Shown: piece by piece, positions 1 to 7,373 of the stretch
How positions within the stretch are numbered: position 1 is the first letter of the stretch
How the letters are laid out: each line of letters starts with the position of its first letter
Origin: Planctomycetota bacterium
GTDB lineage: Bacteria > Planctomycetota > JACOTG01
Assembly (NCBI GenBank): GCA_016178505.1
Contig: JACOTG010000279.1
Coordinates: 1 to 56,646, forward strand
Direction of reading: 5' to 3'
Length of the DNA: 56,646 nt
Notes under the pieces: model-generated
What the model saw: only the letters and a program-made list of their open reading frames with translations
Databases searched by the model: none
Told to the model about the DNA's origin: nothing
Translations under genes and position numbers: made by a program

Positions 1-401
1 ATCGAGAGGTGAGTTCCCTCGATCTGATAATCGCGTCGCGCTTTCTCGACAGACGGCGAGATGCGTGGCTCCGAGCGAACTCGTAATCCCCGTCATCGAC
101 CTTCTTTACCCAGTTGTCGAAAACGACAGACGCTCGCGGGGCAGAGGCTAGGCGGCAGCGTTCATTCTGGACGGCTGCGAGCCGCGCGTTTTCTCAGACA
201 TCCCTGCAACACGCCGTGATCCTACCGGCGTCGATCCCCTGGACCTTTACAATCCCCGGCACGCCTGCTCATATGGTGGCGAATGCGACCTATTTTCGTC
301 ATCGCTTTTCATTTCGCAACTCGAAAAACGGCCCTCTCGAAAAGATTCATGGGCCTTTCACGAGATCGTTTCACACGGGGGCGGCGTTATCGCTGAGCGA
401 G
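1..401. other. Leader region with no supportable gene
   Basis: I see no gene here that I can support. A frame open from a TTG near 114 runs into the radical SAM gene, but its first 96 codons look like nothing known and the family normally starts at the ATG at 402. At 1-23 there is a short inverted repeat, ATCGAG with CTCGAT plus a GG/CC pair beyond a bulge. It could be the end of a terminator for a gene to the left, but no T-run follows it. Confidence 0.4.
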
Positions 402-1406
402 ATGGAGGAAGCCTCACACTACCAGCGCGGCAAGGAAAGCTCGGACGTCACGTGCCGCCTCTGTCCGCATTACTGCCAGATCCCATCCGGGGAGTCCGGA
501 AAGTGCCTCGCGCGGCGAAACGAGGGAGGCATTCTCTACTCGCTCAACTACCAAGAAGTGGCGAAGGTCGATTGGCTGCCGATCGAGGCTTTGCCGCTCT
601 ACCACTACCACCCCGGTTCGACGATGCTCGCGGTGGGCTCGTGGGGCTGCAATCAGCGCTGCTCGTTCTGCGACACTCACCAGTGGTCGCAATCGAAGCC
701 GCCGACCCGCTGGGTGACGTCGCAAGAGCTGGTCGACATGGCGATCGCGCGGCCGGCGCTCGGGATCGCTTACACCTATGCCGAGCCGATCGTTTGGTAC
801 GAGTTCGTGCTGGAGACGGCGCAGGCCGCGCAGGCGGCCGGGCTCAGAAACGTGCTCGACACGGGCGGCTTCGTGGATCCCTCCGTGCTTCGCGAGCTCT
901 TGCCGTACGTCGACGCCGTCAACCTCGACATCAAAGCCATCGAGGAGCCGTTCTATCGGCGCGTTTGCGGCTCGTCGCTCGACCCGGTGCTCGCGACCGC
1001 CGAGATCTTGAAGGGTAGGACTCATCTCGAGATCACGCACATGATCTTGCCGGGTGAGAACGACTTTCCGTCCGCGCAATCAACGCTCGCGAAGTGGATC
1101 GCGGCGCACCTCGGGCCCGACACGCCGACCCACCTTCGTGCGTTCTTCCCGGCACACCTCCTCGCGAAGGAGAAGCCGACGGCGGTCGAGTCGATGATGG
1201 AAGCGTTCCAGATCTTTCGATCCGAGCTTCGGCACGTCTACTTGTCGAACGTGTTCAGCCAGGAGGCCAACAACACGTTCTGCACGGAGTGCGGCGCCGA
1301 GTTGATCAACCGGGTGCGCACCGAGGTCGACTTGCGCAATCTCGACCCGACCGGCTGCTGTGCGACGTGCGGCGCCGAGAACGCGATCATCGTCCCGCGG
1401 GCTTGA
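402..1406 (+). CDS. AmmeMemoRadiSam-type radical SAM enzyme
   Basis: 334-residue radical SAM enzyme of the AmrS group. The N-terminus has a Cys-rich segment (CRLCPHYC, residues 18-25, then Cys35) typical of this group. The [4Fe-4S]/SAM motif CNQRCSFC gives Cys83, Cys87 and Cys90. The barrel includes YTYAEPIVWYE and DTGGF. The C-terminus ends in a zinc-ribbon-like pair, CTEC and CATC. The ATG at 402 places MEEASHYQRG just before the Cys-rich segment, as in relatives. The physiological substrate of the family is not settled, and the AMMECR1 and Memo partners are not in this window. The last 20 bases overlap the convergent ccmD gene. Family assignment is firm; function is open. Confidence 0.85.
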   Translation: MEEASHYQRGKESSDVTCRLCPHYCQIPSGESGKCLARRNEGGILYSLNYQEVAKVDWLPIEALPLYHYHPGSTMLAVGSWGCNQRCSFCDTHQWSQSKPPTRWVTSQELVDMAIARPALGIAYTYAEPIVWYEFVLETAQAAQAAGLRNVLDTGGFVDPSVLRELLPYVDAVNLDIKAIEEPFYRRVCGSSLDPVLATAEILKGRTHLEITHMILPGENDFPSAQSTLAKWIAAHLGPDTPTHLRAFFPAHLLAKEKPTAVESMMEAFQIFRSELRHVYLSNVFSQEANNTFCTECGAELINRVRTEVDLRNLDPTGCCATCGAENAIIVPRA

Positions 1407-1623
1407 CCTTTTCGTCCGATAGCAGAGTGTCGAGCCGATCGTTGATCCGCCTTGCCCGCCGAGAGAGCGCCCAGAAATAGGCCATCAAGATCAGCCAGAC
1501 CACCGCATAGGCGGCGACCATGTACCCGAATCCGCGCGGCCACTTCGCCGCGTCCGACTCCGAATCCTGCACCGTCAACCCGATTCGCGTGAGCGGGGTG
1601 ACGATGGTTGCCCAGTGGATCAT
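1387..1623 (-). CDS. ccmD: CcmD-like small membrane protein
   Basis: 78-residue protein with one membrane helix (YMVAAYAVVWLILMAYFWAL, about residues 34-53) followed by a basic stretch (SRRARRINDRL). This is the CcmD pattern; CcmD stabilises the CcmABC heme-release complex around holo-CcmE. The N-terminus is longer than in classic CcmD. Its ATG overlaps the ccmC stop as ATGA, so translation is probably coupled. It is last in the ccm operon, and its 3' end overlaps the convergent radical SAM gene by 20 bases. Identification rests on size, topology and position, since CcmD is poorly conserved. Confidence 0.75.
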   Translation of the reverse strand: MIHWATIVTPLTRIGLTVQDSESDAAKWPRGFGYMVAAYAVVWLILMAYFWALSRRARRINDRLDTLLSDEKVKPAGR

Positions 1624-2303
1624 TCCGTCCCTCCGAAGAGTCGCTCGCGGTGCAATGCTCGAAGCGCTTTCGCGGCACGTTCCATTCGACTGCGAATCGC
1701 CACGAGCGGGATGAACAGAAGGATGAACAAGAGAACGCTGAACCAGAACGCGATGCGCATCTTCGGCTCGAGGCGCGTTCCGGGGAGGCCGCCGATGTCG
1801 GGATGGATGGTCCGCCACCACTGAATGGAAAGCCACGTGATCGGGATATTGATGCCGAACAAGATGGCCATCGCGGCACATGCGTTCTTCCGCGCATCGC
1901 CGGAAAGCGACGCGCGGACGACGAGGTACCCCACGTAGCAGAGAAAGAGGATCGTCATCGTCACGAGGCGCGGGTCCCACGTCCACCATGTGTTCCACGC
2001 GGTGCGAGCCCAGATCGGACCCGTCGCGAGGACGATCGCCGAAAAGACGAGCCCGACCTCGACCGACGCGACCTGCACGTCGTCCCAGACCTCGCGCTTT
2101 CGCACGTACCAACCGATGCCGCACACGAAGGCGACCGTGAACGCGAGGAACGCCGTCATCGCGGCCGCGACGTGGAAGTAGAAGATCTTCTGCGAGGCCT
2201 GCAGCTCCTTCTCCATCGGTGCATAGAAGAAGATCATCCAGATGTCGAGCGCGAACAAGATTGACAGGATCGGGATTCCCACGGAGCGAAACAGCGCCTT
2301 CAT
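1620..2303 (-). CDS. ccmC: Heme handling protein CcmC
   Basis: 227-residue polytopic inner-membrane protein with about six helices and the tryptophan-rich WWD motif (TAWNTWWTWDPRLVTM, near residues 107-122). The WWD motif places heme next to CcmE. CcmC passes heme from the CcmAB complex to CcmE on the periplasmic side. Length matches the family. It begins 6 bases after ccmB ends and overlaps ccmD by ATGA. A CcsA/CcmF-like identity is less likely because the protein is short and sits between ccmB and ccmD. Confidence 0.92.
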   Translation of the reverse strand: MKALFRSVGIPILSILFALDIWMIFFYAPMEKELQASQKIFYFHVAAAMTAFLAFTVAFVCGIGWYVRKREVWDDVQVASVEVGLVFSAIVLATGPIWARTAWNTWWTWDPRLVTMTILFLCYVGYLVVRASLSGDARKNACAAMAILFGINIPITWLSIQWWRTIHPDIGGLPGTRLEPKMRIAFWFSVLLFILLFIPLVAIRSRMERAAKALRALHRERLFGGTE

Positions 2304-2309
2304 ACGTGA

Positions 2310-2993
2310 CTACTCCTCGATCAAGTACTCGAAGACCAGAGACGCAACGGCGAGGAACACGATGTCGTAGACCACGAGCAGCTTCAACCAAAAGATCGAG
2401 TTCGGATTCAAGAATGCGCCTTCCGCGAGCAACGTCTTCGTTGCTTCGATTCCGCCGAGCAGGACCGGAACGAGAAGTGGAAGGATCAGGATCGAAAGCA
2501 GGCTTTCGCGGCCGCCCGCACGAGTCGAGATGGCGGCCATGACGGTTCCGACGGCCGAGAATCCCGCGATGCCGAGGAAGAGCACGAAGGCGAGTCGAGG
2601 CACGATCGCGAAGGTCGTCGCGTCGTCGAAGACGAACGTGACCGGCACCGTCAGGAATTGGATCCCGGCGAGAAGGATCGCGTTCGTCGTCGTCTTCGCC
2701 AGGTAGAGGATCGAAGGCGACACTCCCGCGAGGCGCAGCGACTTGAGGCAGTCGTCGCGCCGCTCGATCTCGATCACGCGAGTCGCGCCAACGACTCCCG
2801 CGAACGCAAGCGCAACCCAGAGCGTGCTGGCGATGACGTGGATTCCCTCGCGCATGTTTCCATGCACCGGGGCGGATGCGAGCGAGAGGATCAAGACGAC
2901 GAGTAGCGAGTAGATGAAGATCGACGCGAGCAGCTCGCCGGTTTTCGCCTGGAGGCGAAGATCTTTGGCGACGAGCGTCAGCAGGTCGCGCAT
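2310..2993 (-). CDS. ccmB: Heme exporter subunit CcmB
   Basis: 227-residue integral membrane protein with about six helices, the permease partner of CcmA in the ABC complex that releases holo-CcmE. The family pattern is visible in the N-terminal MRDLLTLVAKDLRLQ, in RVIEIERRDDCLKSLRLAG after the second helix, and in the later helices. A GGAGG sits just upstream of its ATG. The start region (RBS, ATG and about ten codons) is duplicated 65 bases upstream inside the end of ccmA. The 50-base gap to ccmA is larger than at any other junction in the operon, consistent with that duplication. Confidence 0.92.
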   Translation of the reverse strand: MRDLLTLVAKDLRLQAKTGELLASIFIYSLLVVLILSLASAPVHGNMREGIHVIASTLWVALAFAGVVGATRVIEIERRDDCLKSLRLAGVSPSILYLAKTTTNAILLAGIQFLTVPVTFVFDDATTFAIVPRLAFVLFLGIAGFSAVGTVMAAISTRAGGRESLLSILILPLLVPVLLGGIEATKTLLAEGAFLNPNSIFWLKLLVVYDIVFLAVASLVFEYLIEE

Positions 2994-3067
2994 TCCGCCT
3001 CCGTCCGTGCGACTCGCTGCGCCGTTCTTTGGGCGACGAGCGTCAGGCCGTCGCGCATCCCGCCTCC
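2967..3067 (-). repeat. 65-bp-offset duplication of the ccmB start
   Basis: Two 36-base copies at 3032-3067 and 2967-3002 (minus strand) match at 32 of 36 positions. Each carries GGAGG, an ATG and the codons for MRD.LTLVA. The downstream copy is the real ccmB start. The upstream copy overlaps the last codons of ccmA and opens a 26-codon frame that ends just inside ccmB. The simplest reading is a tandem duplication that pushed apart an ancestral ccmA/ccmB overlap. Confidence 0.85.
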
Positions 3068-3768
3068 TGGAGAGCGTCGCGGTACATCGCTTCGAGCGTG
3101 TCCACGCCGATCTCGTCGGTCTTGAATCTGCGCCGGACGCGACTGGCGGCGAGAACGATCCCCTCGGTCGCTGCCGCGTGGGCGATGCGAACGTCGTGGG
3201 TGATCAGGAAGATGGCCTTCCCGGCGCGGCGCTCCAAGTCGAGCGTCTCGAGAAGGAGCCGCTCGCCCGGAGTGTCGAGGCCGGTGAAGGGCTCGTCGAA
3301 GAGCAGAAGGGCGGGATCGTGAAGTAGAGCGCGCGCGAGGATCAGCCGCTGCGTCATCCCGCGCGAGAAGATGCGCACCGGCTCCTCGCGAAATCGCCAG
3401 AGCCCGAACCTCTCGAGCAGCTCCTTCGAACGCGAAGCGACGTCCGCGACGCGGTAGAGCCGTCCAAAGAACGCGAGATTCTCGAGCGGCGAGAAGTCGA
3501 GATAGAGGCCCGGCTGATGGGAGACGAATCCGATGCGTCTTCGGACGACGCTCGGATCTCGCGGTACGGCCCGCCCCTCGAACGAAACGTGACCGCGGGT
3601 CGGGCGCAAGAGCAACGCCAGGATGTGAGCGAGGGTCGTCTTGCCGGAGCCGTTCGGTCCCAGCACCGCGACCGTGCGTCCGGATTCGAGCGCGAGGTCC
3701 ACGCCGTCGAGCACGGGTCGTTCGTCGAAATCCTTGCCGACGCCCTCGGCGAGGAGGAGGGGCGCCAT
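3043..3768 (-). CDS. ccmA: Heme exporter ATPase CcmA
   Basis: 241-residue ABC ATPase. Walker A is GPNGSGKT (near residues 38-45). The signature is FSRGMTQR, Walker B is LLLFDEP and the switch His lies in ITHD. CcmA hydrolyses ATP to release heme-loaded CcmE from CcmCD. The gene starts 3 bases after the upstream small membrane gene stops. Its last codons (LQEAGCATA) are written in the upstream copy of the duplicated ccmB start, so the natural C-terminus may have changed with that duplication. The cluster context makes CcmA much more likely than any other ABC subfamily. Confidence 0.92.
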   Translation of the reverse strand: MAPLLLAEGVGKDFDERPVLDGVDLALESGRTVAVLGPNGSGKTTLAHILALLLRPTRGHVSFEGRAVPRDPSVVRRRIGFVSHQPGLYLDFSPLENLAFFGRLYRVADVASRSKELLERFGLWRFREEPVRIFSRGMTQRLILARALLHDPALLLFDEPFTGLDTPGERLLLETLDLERRAGKAIFLITHDVRIAHAAATEGIVLAASRVRRRFKTDEIGVDTLEAMYRDALQEAGCATA

Positions 3769-3771
3769 CGA

Positions 3772-4095
3772 CTACCCCTTCTTGCTCTTGGGTGCGGTCG
3801 ACTCGAGCTCGTCGAGCTGCGTGAGGAGGCGTGCCGCTTCGCCGAGCAACGCCTCGCGAAGGCGCTGGTGCTCGGACGAGTCGATCTTGCCCGCTTTGAA
3901 GTCGGCGTCGAGATCGAGGATCGATGCGTACACGTAGTGCTTCTCGGTCTCGAGCGCGTCCATGAACAGTTCGCGCGGCGTACGGTCGGAGGGAGGCGCG
4001 TCGCGTCGAAGGAGAGGCCACGACACCCAGACGAGGAACGCGACCGCCGCGATGAGGGCCGCAGTGAGCCCAGGGGCCAAGCCGGTCAGCGCCAA
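3772..4095 (-). CDS. Small CcmI-like membrane protein
   Basis: 107-residue protein with one N-terminal membrane helix (about residues 10-30, ending VSWPLLRR). A charged, probably helical cytoplasmic part follows, including ELFMDALETEKHYVYASILDLDADFKAGK. This layout resembles the N-terminal part of CcmI, which helps deliver apocytochrome to the heme ligation complex, but the TPR part of CcmI is absent. It overlaps ccmH by 10 bases and precedes ccmA by 3, so it belongs to the operon. The CcmI call is an inference from position and topology. Confidence 0.6.
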   Translation of the reverse strand: MALTGLAPGLTAALIAAVAFLVWVSWPLLRRDAPPSDRTPRELFMDALETEKHYVYASILDLDADFKAGKIDSSEHQRLREALLGEAARLLTQLDELESTAPKSKKG

Positions 4096-4616
4096 AGTGA
4101 GCGCAGCTCCTCTTCGATCCGAGTGCGATAGCGCTCGACGAGTGCGTCGCGCGTTTCCGGTGCGGCGGCGGTGCCTCCCGTGACGACGAGGGCGGGACGC
4201 GCCGTCAACCGCCGCGCGACCACGAAAACGAGCGCGAGTCCGGCGAGGGACATCGCCGGGATGCCGAGGTACAGGAACAGATTGAATCCTTGGAACGTCG
4301 GGGCCTGAAGCAGGATCTCGCCTGCGTTCTTCACGAGGAGATCACGGACCTCTTCGTCCGACTTTCCTTGCCGCATCCATTTGCGCATTTCGTTCTTGAT
4401 GAAGAACGCGCTCTTCCAGGGCTCGTTCGGGTGATCGTTGCACTCGCACCGCTCGAGGGTCATGGTGCACGCGCACGGGCAGCGCATGTCGGAGGTGATC
4501 GTGAAAATGCGCTTGTCGATCTCTTCGTCCGTGAGCGGCTTCGTTTGCCCGTGAGCGGCGACGGCGACGACGAGGAGGAAGGTGACGACCGTGATCAGGG
4601 TCGATCGACAAATCAC
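4086..4616 (-). CDS. ccmH: CcmH-like thiol oxidoreductase, variant five-Cys motif
   Basis: 176 residues from a GTG that overlaps the ccmF stop (GTGA). A signal or anchor helix spans about residues 6-22. The periplasmic domain has MRCPCACTMTLERCEC (Cys46, 48, 50, 57, 59), then the helical CcmH part (FFIKNEMRKWMRQGKSDEEVRDLLV) and a second helix near 110-130. Classic CcmH has LRCxxC and keeps apocytochrome heme-binding cysteines reduced for heme ligation. Here the CxxC is replaced by C-x-C-x-C with a second C-x-C, so metal binding or another thiol chemistry is possible. Fold and position support CcmH; the mechanism may differ. Confidence 0.82.
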   Translation of the reverse strand: MICRSTLITVVTFLLVVAVAAHGQTKPLTDEEIDKRIFTITSDMRCPCACTMTLERCECNDHPNEPWKSAFFIKNEMRKWMRQGKSDEEVRDLLVKNAGEILLQAPTFQGFNLFLYLGIPAMSLAGLALVFVVARRLTARPALVVTGGTAAAPETRDALVERYRTRIEEELRSLWR

Positions 4617-6685
4617 GCCCGCGCTCCGGCAAGTTCCGACGTGTCTCGACTCGGTCGCGCCACCGGGGGTGAGGAGATGACGCGCCGTCGATCGGTGAGG
4701 CAGAAGATGCCGCCGAGCACCGCAATGATCGCCCCCCACCAAACCAGAGAAATGAGCGGGTTCAGGAAGAGCGTCACCGAAACGCCGTCATCTCCGCCCC
4801 ACGCCGCGACGGCGTAGACGTCTCCCATGAGCGTCGGATGGTAGGCCACTTCCGTGGACTCGTCCGCACTCGGCTTCCCAGCGACGACGTACCTCGATTT
4901 CGCGGGAAGCAGGTAGTTGACGGGCATGCCGTTCTTCGTGAGGAGCAGGCGCGCCGCGCTCGACACGGAGTGGATCTCGCCGCGATCGTTGCGATCGTAT
5001 TCGATCTCGGTCCCGACGTAGCGAACCGTGTAGGTTCCCATCAGCCCGCTCGAGAGCGACATCTCGTCGCCTTCTTTCATGAACTGCGGCCGGGTCTGCT
5101 GATAGCCCTCTTTGTGCGAGCCGAGGAATCCGACGAACGCGATCACGACGCCGATGTGCACGATGTAGCCGCCATAACGCCGCCGATTGAGGAACACGGT
5201 CGACGCGAGCGCGGGGAGGAAGCCGATACCCATCTGCTCGCTGCGCACCTTCGCGCCCTTCCGGAATTCGTTGAGCGTGATCAGCAGCGTGAACGTGGCA
5301 CCGAAGACGAGGAGGAGCGTCTTCCAGTTCTCGAGCGGAACGCCGGCCGCGAGGACGGCCGCCGTCGCGGCGACTCCGACGATCACCGGCACGAGAAAGA
5401 TCCGGCGCAGCGCGGCCGGGCTCGCCTTGCGCCACGGAATGACGGGACCGATGCCCATCAGGAGGAGCAGCACGAGCCCGAGCGGGACGTTCACCTGGTT
5501 GAAGAAGCGCTCGCCGACCGTGATCTCGCGTCCGACCACCGCGACCGAGATGACCGGCCACACGGTGCCGGCAATCGTTGCGATGCAGATGCAGAGGAGC
5601 ACGAGGTTGTTCAGCAGGAACGCAACCTCACGGGACGCCACGGAGTCGAATCGATTCCGGCTTCGGAGAATCGGCAAGCGAGCGATCAGGAGCGCGACGC
5701 CGCCGATGAGGATGAAGACCATGAACGCGGAAAAAGCGTAGGCGAACCGCGCCCCGGTGAAGCTGTGCACGGAGACGAGGTTCTTCAGCCCTCCTCGAGT
5801 GAGGAACGTTCCGAAGATCGTGAGGAAGAAGGTGAGGAGCAGGAGCACCATGTTCCAGACCTTCAACATGTCCCGACGCTGCTGGATCATGATCGAGTGC
5901 AGGAACGCGCTCGCGGCGAACCAGGGGAAGATCGATGCGTTCTCCACCGGATCCCACGCCCACCATCCGCCCCAGCCGAGTTCCTTGTAGGCCCACCACC
6001 CGCCGAGGCTGACGCCGGCCGTCAGGAAGACCCACGGCACGAGGATCCACAGCCGCGCTTGCTCGATCCAGTAGCTGCCGCGCCGGCCGAGCATGAGGAC
6101 GGCGATGCCGAACCCGAAGGGGATGGCCCATCCCACATAGCCCGCGTACAAGCACGGCGGATGGATGACCATCGCCGGATCCTGCAGGAGCGTGTTCAGT
6201 CCCTGCCCATCGACGATCTGAGAGAGGATCTGCGGGTCGGTTGCCTTGAACGGGTTCGCCGCGAAGCAGACGAGGCCCGCGAAGAACGTCTGAACGATGG
6301 CGACGACCATCGACGTGGTCGGATAGATCGGATCCGGGTTCTTCCGATTTCGGAAGACGAAGATGAAGGCATAGATCGAGACGAGAAGGAGCCAGAAGAG
6401 AAGCGATCCTTCCATTCCGGACCAGAACGAGGAGAACTTGTAGAAGGGGGAGAGCGTCCGGTTCGAGTGGGCCGCGACGTACTCCAGCGAGAAGTCAGAG
6501 GCGAGGAGCGCGCGCCACAGTCCGATCGACGCCACCGCGGCGAGCGCGCACATCCCCATGACCGCGTTCTTGCCGCTCTCGACGAGGCGCGCCTTCCGGC
6601 CGAAGACCCCGAACCCGAGCGCGAGGATGGCGTAGCACCCCGCTGCAAAAGCGAAGTAGAGCGCAAGCTCGCTGAACGACGTCAT
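4613..6685 (-). CDS. ccmF: Cytochrome c heme lyase CcmF
   Basis: 690-residue polytopic protein of normal CcmF length. It has the WWD motif (GWGGWWAWDPVENAS, near residues 237-251), which holds heme, a conserved HPPCLYAGYVG segment before it and a large periplasmic loop near the C-terminus. CcmF with CcmH joins heme to the CxxCH of apocytochromes. The ATG at 6685 overlaps the ccmE stop as ATGA, and its own stop overlaps the ccmH GTG. A longer open frame upstream to 6799 lies inside ccmE and is not used. Confidence 0.93.
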   Translation of the reverse strand: MTSFSELALYFAFAAGCYAILALGFGVFGRKARLVESGKNAVMGMCALAAVASIGLWRALLASDFSLEYVAAHSNRTLSPFYKFSSFWSGMEGSLLFWLLLVSIYAFIFVFRNRKNPDPIYPTTSMVVAIVQTFFAGLVCFAANPFKATDPQILSQIVDGQGLNTLLQDPAMVIHPPCLYAGYVGWAIPFGFGIAVLMLGRRGSYWIEQARLWILVPWVFLTAGVSLGGWWAYKELGWGGWWAWDPVENASIFPWFAASAFLHSIMIQQRRDMLKVWNMVLLLLTFFLTIFGTFLTRGGLKNLVSVHSFTGARFAYAFSAFMVFILIGGVALLIARLPILRSRNRFDSVASREVAFLLNNLVLLCICIATIAGTVWPVISVAVVGREITVGERFFNQVNVPLGLVLLLLMGIGPVIPWRKASPAALRRIFLVPVIVGVAATAAVLAAGVPLENWKTLLLVFGATFTLLITLNEFRKGAKVRSEQMGIGFLPALASTVFLNRRRYGGYIVHIGVVIAFVGFLGSHKEGYQQTRPQFMKEGDEMSLSSGLMGTYTVRYVGTEIEYDRNDRGEIHSVSSAARLLLTKNGMPVNYLLPAKSRYVVAGKPSADESTEVAYHPTLMGDVYAVAAWGGDDGVSVTLFLNPLISLVWWGAIIAVLGGIFCLTDRRRVISSPPVARPSRDTSELAGARA

Positions 6686-7098
6686 CGCGAGGCCGTCTTC
6701 GGCTCTTCCTGCCCTTCGTACTTCGACGGGCACTTGGTCATCACCTTCGTTGCGGCGAAGCTCGACGTCGCGCGCTCGAACGTGCCTTCGACGATGCACT
6801 CGTTGCCCGGCTTGAAGTTGTCGGGCATGAGTTCAGGCGAGACGACGTGGACGACCGGAGTTCCGGGCCCTTCGTTCAGATCGAATCGCAGGCAGGGGAT
6901 CTTGGCGTCGTAGTCGACGGAGCCGTCGACGATCTTCCCCTTGAGCTTGTAGATGGTGTCCGCCGGCGCGGCGGCGCGATGGCTCAGCTCGGTGATGGTG
7001 ACGTATTGCTGGCTGTTGTCGTTGACTCCGGAGTACATCAAGTAGCCGAGTCCACAGACCACGATGGCGATGACGGCAAAGATCTTGAGATTGAACAT
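6682..7098 (-). CDS. ccmE: Heme chaperone CcmE, Cys-type (CxxxY)
   Basis: 138-residue heme chaperone with an N-terminal anchor helix (about residues 5-22) and an OB-fold periplasmic domain (YKLKGKIVDGSV, then LRFDLNEG). Usual CcmE binds heme covalently through His in HxxxY. Here the position reads CPSKY (Cys123, Tyr127), the CxxxY variant known from archaea and Desulfovibrio-type systems. AAAGGA lies about ten bases before the ATG at 7098; the in-frame ATG at 7152 lacks a ribosome site. It is first in the operon, 125-150 bases downstream of a good promoter. Product call firm; the variant residue is seen directly. Confidence 0.92.
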   Translation of the reverse strand: MFNLKIFAVIAIVVCGLGYLMYSGVNDNSQQYVTITELSHRAAAPADTIYKLKGKIVDGSVDYDAKIPCLRFDLNEGPGTPVVHVVSPELMPDNFKPGNECIVEGTFERATSSFAATKVMTKCPSKYEGQEEPKTASR

Positions 7099-7222
7099 GG
7101 AGCGCGGTCCTTTCTCTCGGCTCACCGATCGAGTCTGGCGCAAGCGACGCAAGTCGCGTTCCGATTCAGTGCGACGCCCGAGCCGTGGATGGATCGCCGT
7201 GACCGTTGAACGGAAACCGATA

Positions 7223-7250
7223 TCTATATCGGCCGCTCCGGCACTGTCAA
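7223..7250 (-). promoter_or_regulatory. Promoter of the ccm operon with overlapping palindrome
   Basis: On the minus strand TTGACA (7250-7245) and TATAGA (7228-7223) are separated by 16 bases. The -10 lies inside a 16-base inverted repeat CCGATATCTATATCGG (7217-7232), whose 7-base arms could be an operator. Transcription would begin near 7216, leaving a leader of about 118 bases before ccmE. The upstream gcdH gene on the same strand ends at 7374. Confidence 0.6.
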
Positions 7251-7373
7251 ATCAATTCATCGGGCGAGTCGGAGCGAACTCGGTTCGCACCGCATCGGCG
7301 CGCCGTCGCAGGGCAAGTGGGAAATAACACGCAGTCGAGGGCCGCGAGCTCCCGGCGACGGCAGCGTCCGCGG

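Noticed and set aside
114..401. Extended N-terminus for the radical SAM gene
   Set aside because: The extra 96 residues have no family counterpart, begin at a TTG without a ribosome site, and the family begins at the ATG at 402.
4838..6913. A 691-codon open frame on the plus strand opposite ccmF and ccmE
   Set aside because: It is the complement of well-supported ccm genes, has the Arg/Glu/Asp-rich composition typical of antisense frames in GC-rich DNA, and shows no domain or ribosome site.
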